Assembly: GCA_016169945.1 (NCBI GenBank)
Contig: JADLSH010000369.1
Location: 7,086,001-7,150,000 of the forward strand
Source of the DNA: Trachythela sp. YZ-2020
Taxonomy: Eukaryota; Cnidaria; Anthozoa; Malacalcyonacea; Clavulariidae
Length of the DNA: 64,000 nucleotides
Reading direction: 5' to 3'
Shown here: in pieces, positions 63,783 to 64,000 of the stretch
How the letters are laid out: the number at the start of each line of letters is the position of its first letter
Numbering within the stretch: position 1 is the first letter of the stretch
Program-made: the position numbers and the translations under genes
Notes under the pieces: model-generated
What the model saw: only the letters and a program-made list of their open reading frames with translations
The model's database searches: none
What the model was told of the DNA's origin: nothing

Positions 63783-64000
63783 ACTGAGATATGGCCAAAC
63801 ATCTTCTTTGTAATTACTATTGAGATTCGATTCCAAAACAGAGATATTTAAAAATATGTTAGAGCCATCTACAACACAACTGTCCGCCATTTTAATTTAT
63901 GTCGTTTTAATTTATATGCCAATCACTGATCTCAAAGACATAGTAGCTACATACATGGGATACCAGCATTATCTCCACTGCTATCGCAGTATAGCCGGGG

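Larger units (their letters stand above)
58203..63890 (-). mobile_element. Near-full-length CR1/L2-like LINE, copy 6
   Basis: ORF1 starts at 63890 (MADSCVVDGSN) and ends at 62096. It has a conserved RLRWSKSFEALKVFVDKVV...WTSPGG domain near its start and long coiled coils later. Without the inserted MITE and one copy of its duplication it is 511 codons in one frame. ORF2 begins about 62050 with a repeat region, then the endonuclease (TETWLKECDS, GRNGGGTGILCRES, LLITGDFNFHI, LSDHSFVECL), reverse transcriptase 60390-58705 (FENFRPISNLPFVAK, LIDLSAAFDTIDH, GVPQGSCLGPILF, YADDT) and C-terminal NLHWLPVQYRVTFKILLL...SLWNDLPGDIR. Frameshifts near 61500, 61240, 60950, 60390 and 58707 inactivate ORF2. 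The 3' end carries a short TAA-repeat tail at 58206-58222. Confidence 0.93.

Overview
The window is animal nuclear DNA: AT-rich, with long introns, GT-AG splice sites, ancient intron positions and many kinds of transposon. The fully readable cellular genes are a mitochondrial serine hydroxymethyltransferase (SHMT2-like), the mitochondrial chaperonin pair HSP60 (HSPD1) and HSP10 (HSPE1), and a pterin/folate-type multidomain enzyme. The mix of LINEs (CR1/L2-like), hAT and PIF-Harbinger MITEs and a tRNA-derived SINE fits a marine invertebrate. I cannot fix the phylum; a cnidarian or another early-branching or soft-bodied invertebrate would fit. All gene models below were read by eye from splice junctions and conserved protein sequence.

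Layout. 0-0.5 kb: the first two coding exons of an unknown gene running leftwards out of the window. 2.7-5.5 kb: MITEs, a minisatellite, and a stray duplicate of an SHMT exon with its own possible mitochondrial leader. 7.2-14.5 kb (minus): complete 16-exon SHMT2-like gene, 498 aa. 15.7-29.2 kb (minus): complete HSP60, 10 coding exons, 582 aa, with a LINE, several MITEs, a tRNA-like sequence and a minisatellite in its introns. 29.2-33.3 kb: spacer between the divergent chaperonin genes, holding a 38-bp perfect hairpin and two short tandem arrays. 33.3-35.6 kb (plus): HSP10, 5 exons, 101 aa. 36.4-42.5 kb (minus): a 4-exon, 575-aa protein fusing a FolB/FolX-type dihydroneopterin domain, a HPPK (FolK) domain and a pteridine-reductase (PTR1-type) domain. 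42.7-64 kb: a transposon graveyard with five LINE copies or fragments, a SINE, a PIF-Harbinger foldback element and MITEs, some nested.

The genes share a mitochondrial and one-carbon theme. SHMT2 feeds one-carbon units onto tetrahydrofolate in mitochondria; HSP60 and HSP10 form the mitochondrial folding chamber and are transcribed divergently as in other animals; the pterin fusion handles the pteridine half of folate-like cofactors. The fusion is the most remarkable item: animals are textbook folate auxotrophs, yet this intron-bearing gene joins two enzymes of bacterial-type folate/monapterin synthesis to a pterin reductase, without the dihydropteroate synthase domain found in fungal FOL1. 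Whether the neighbourhood is functional or accidental cannot be told from sequence alone.
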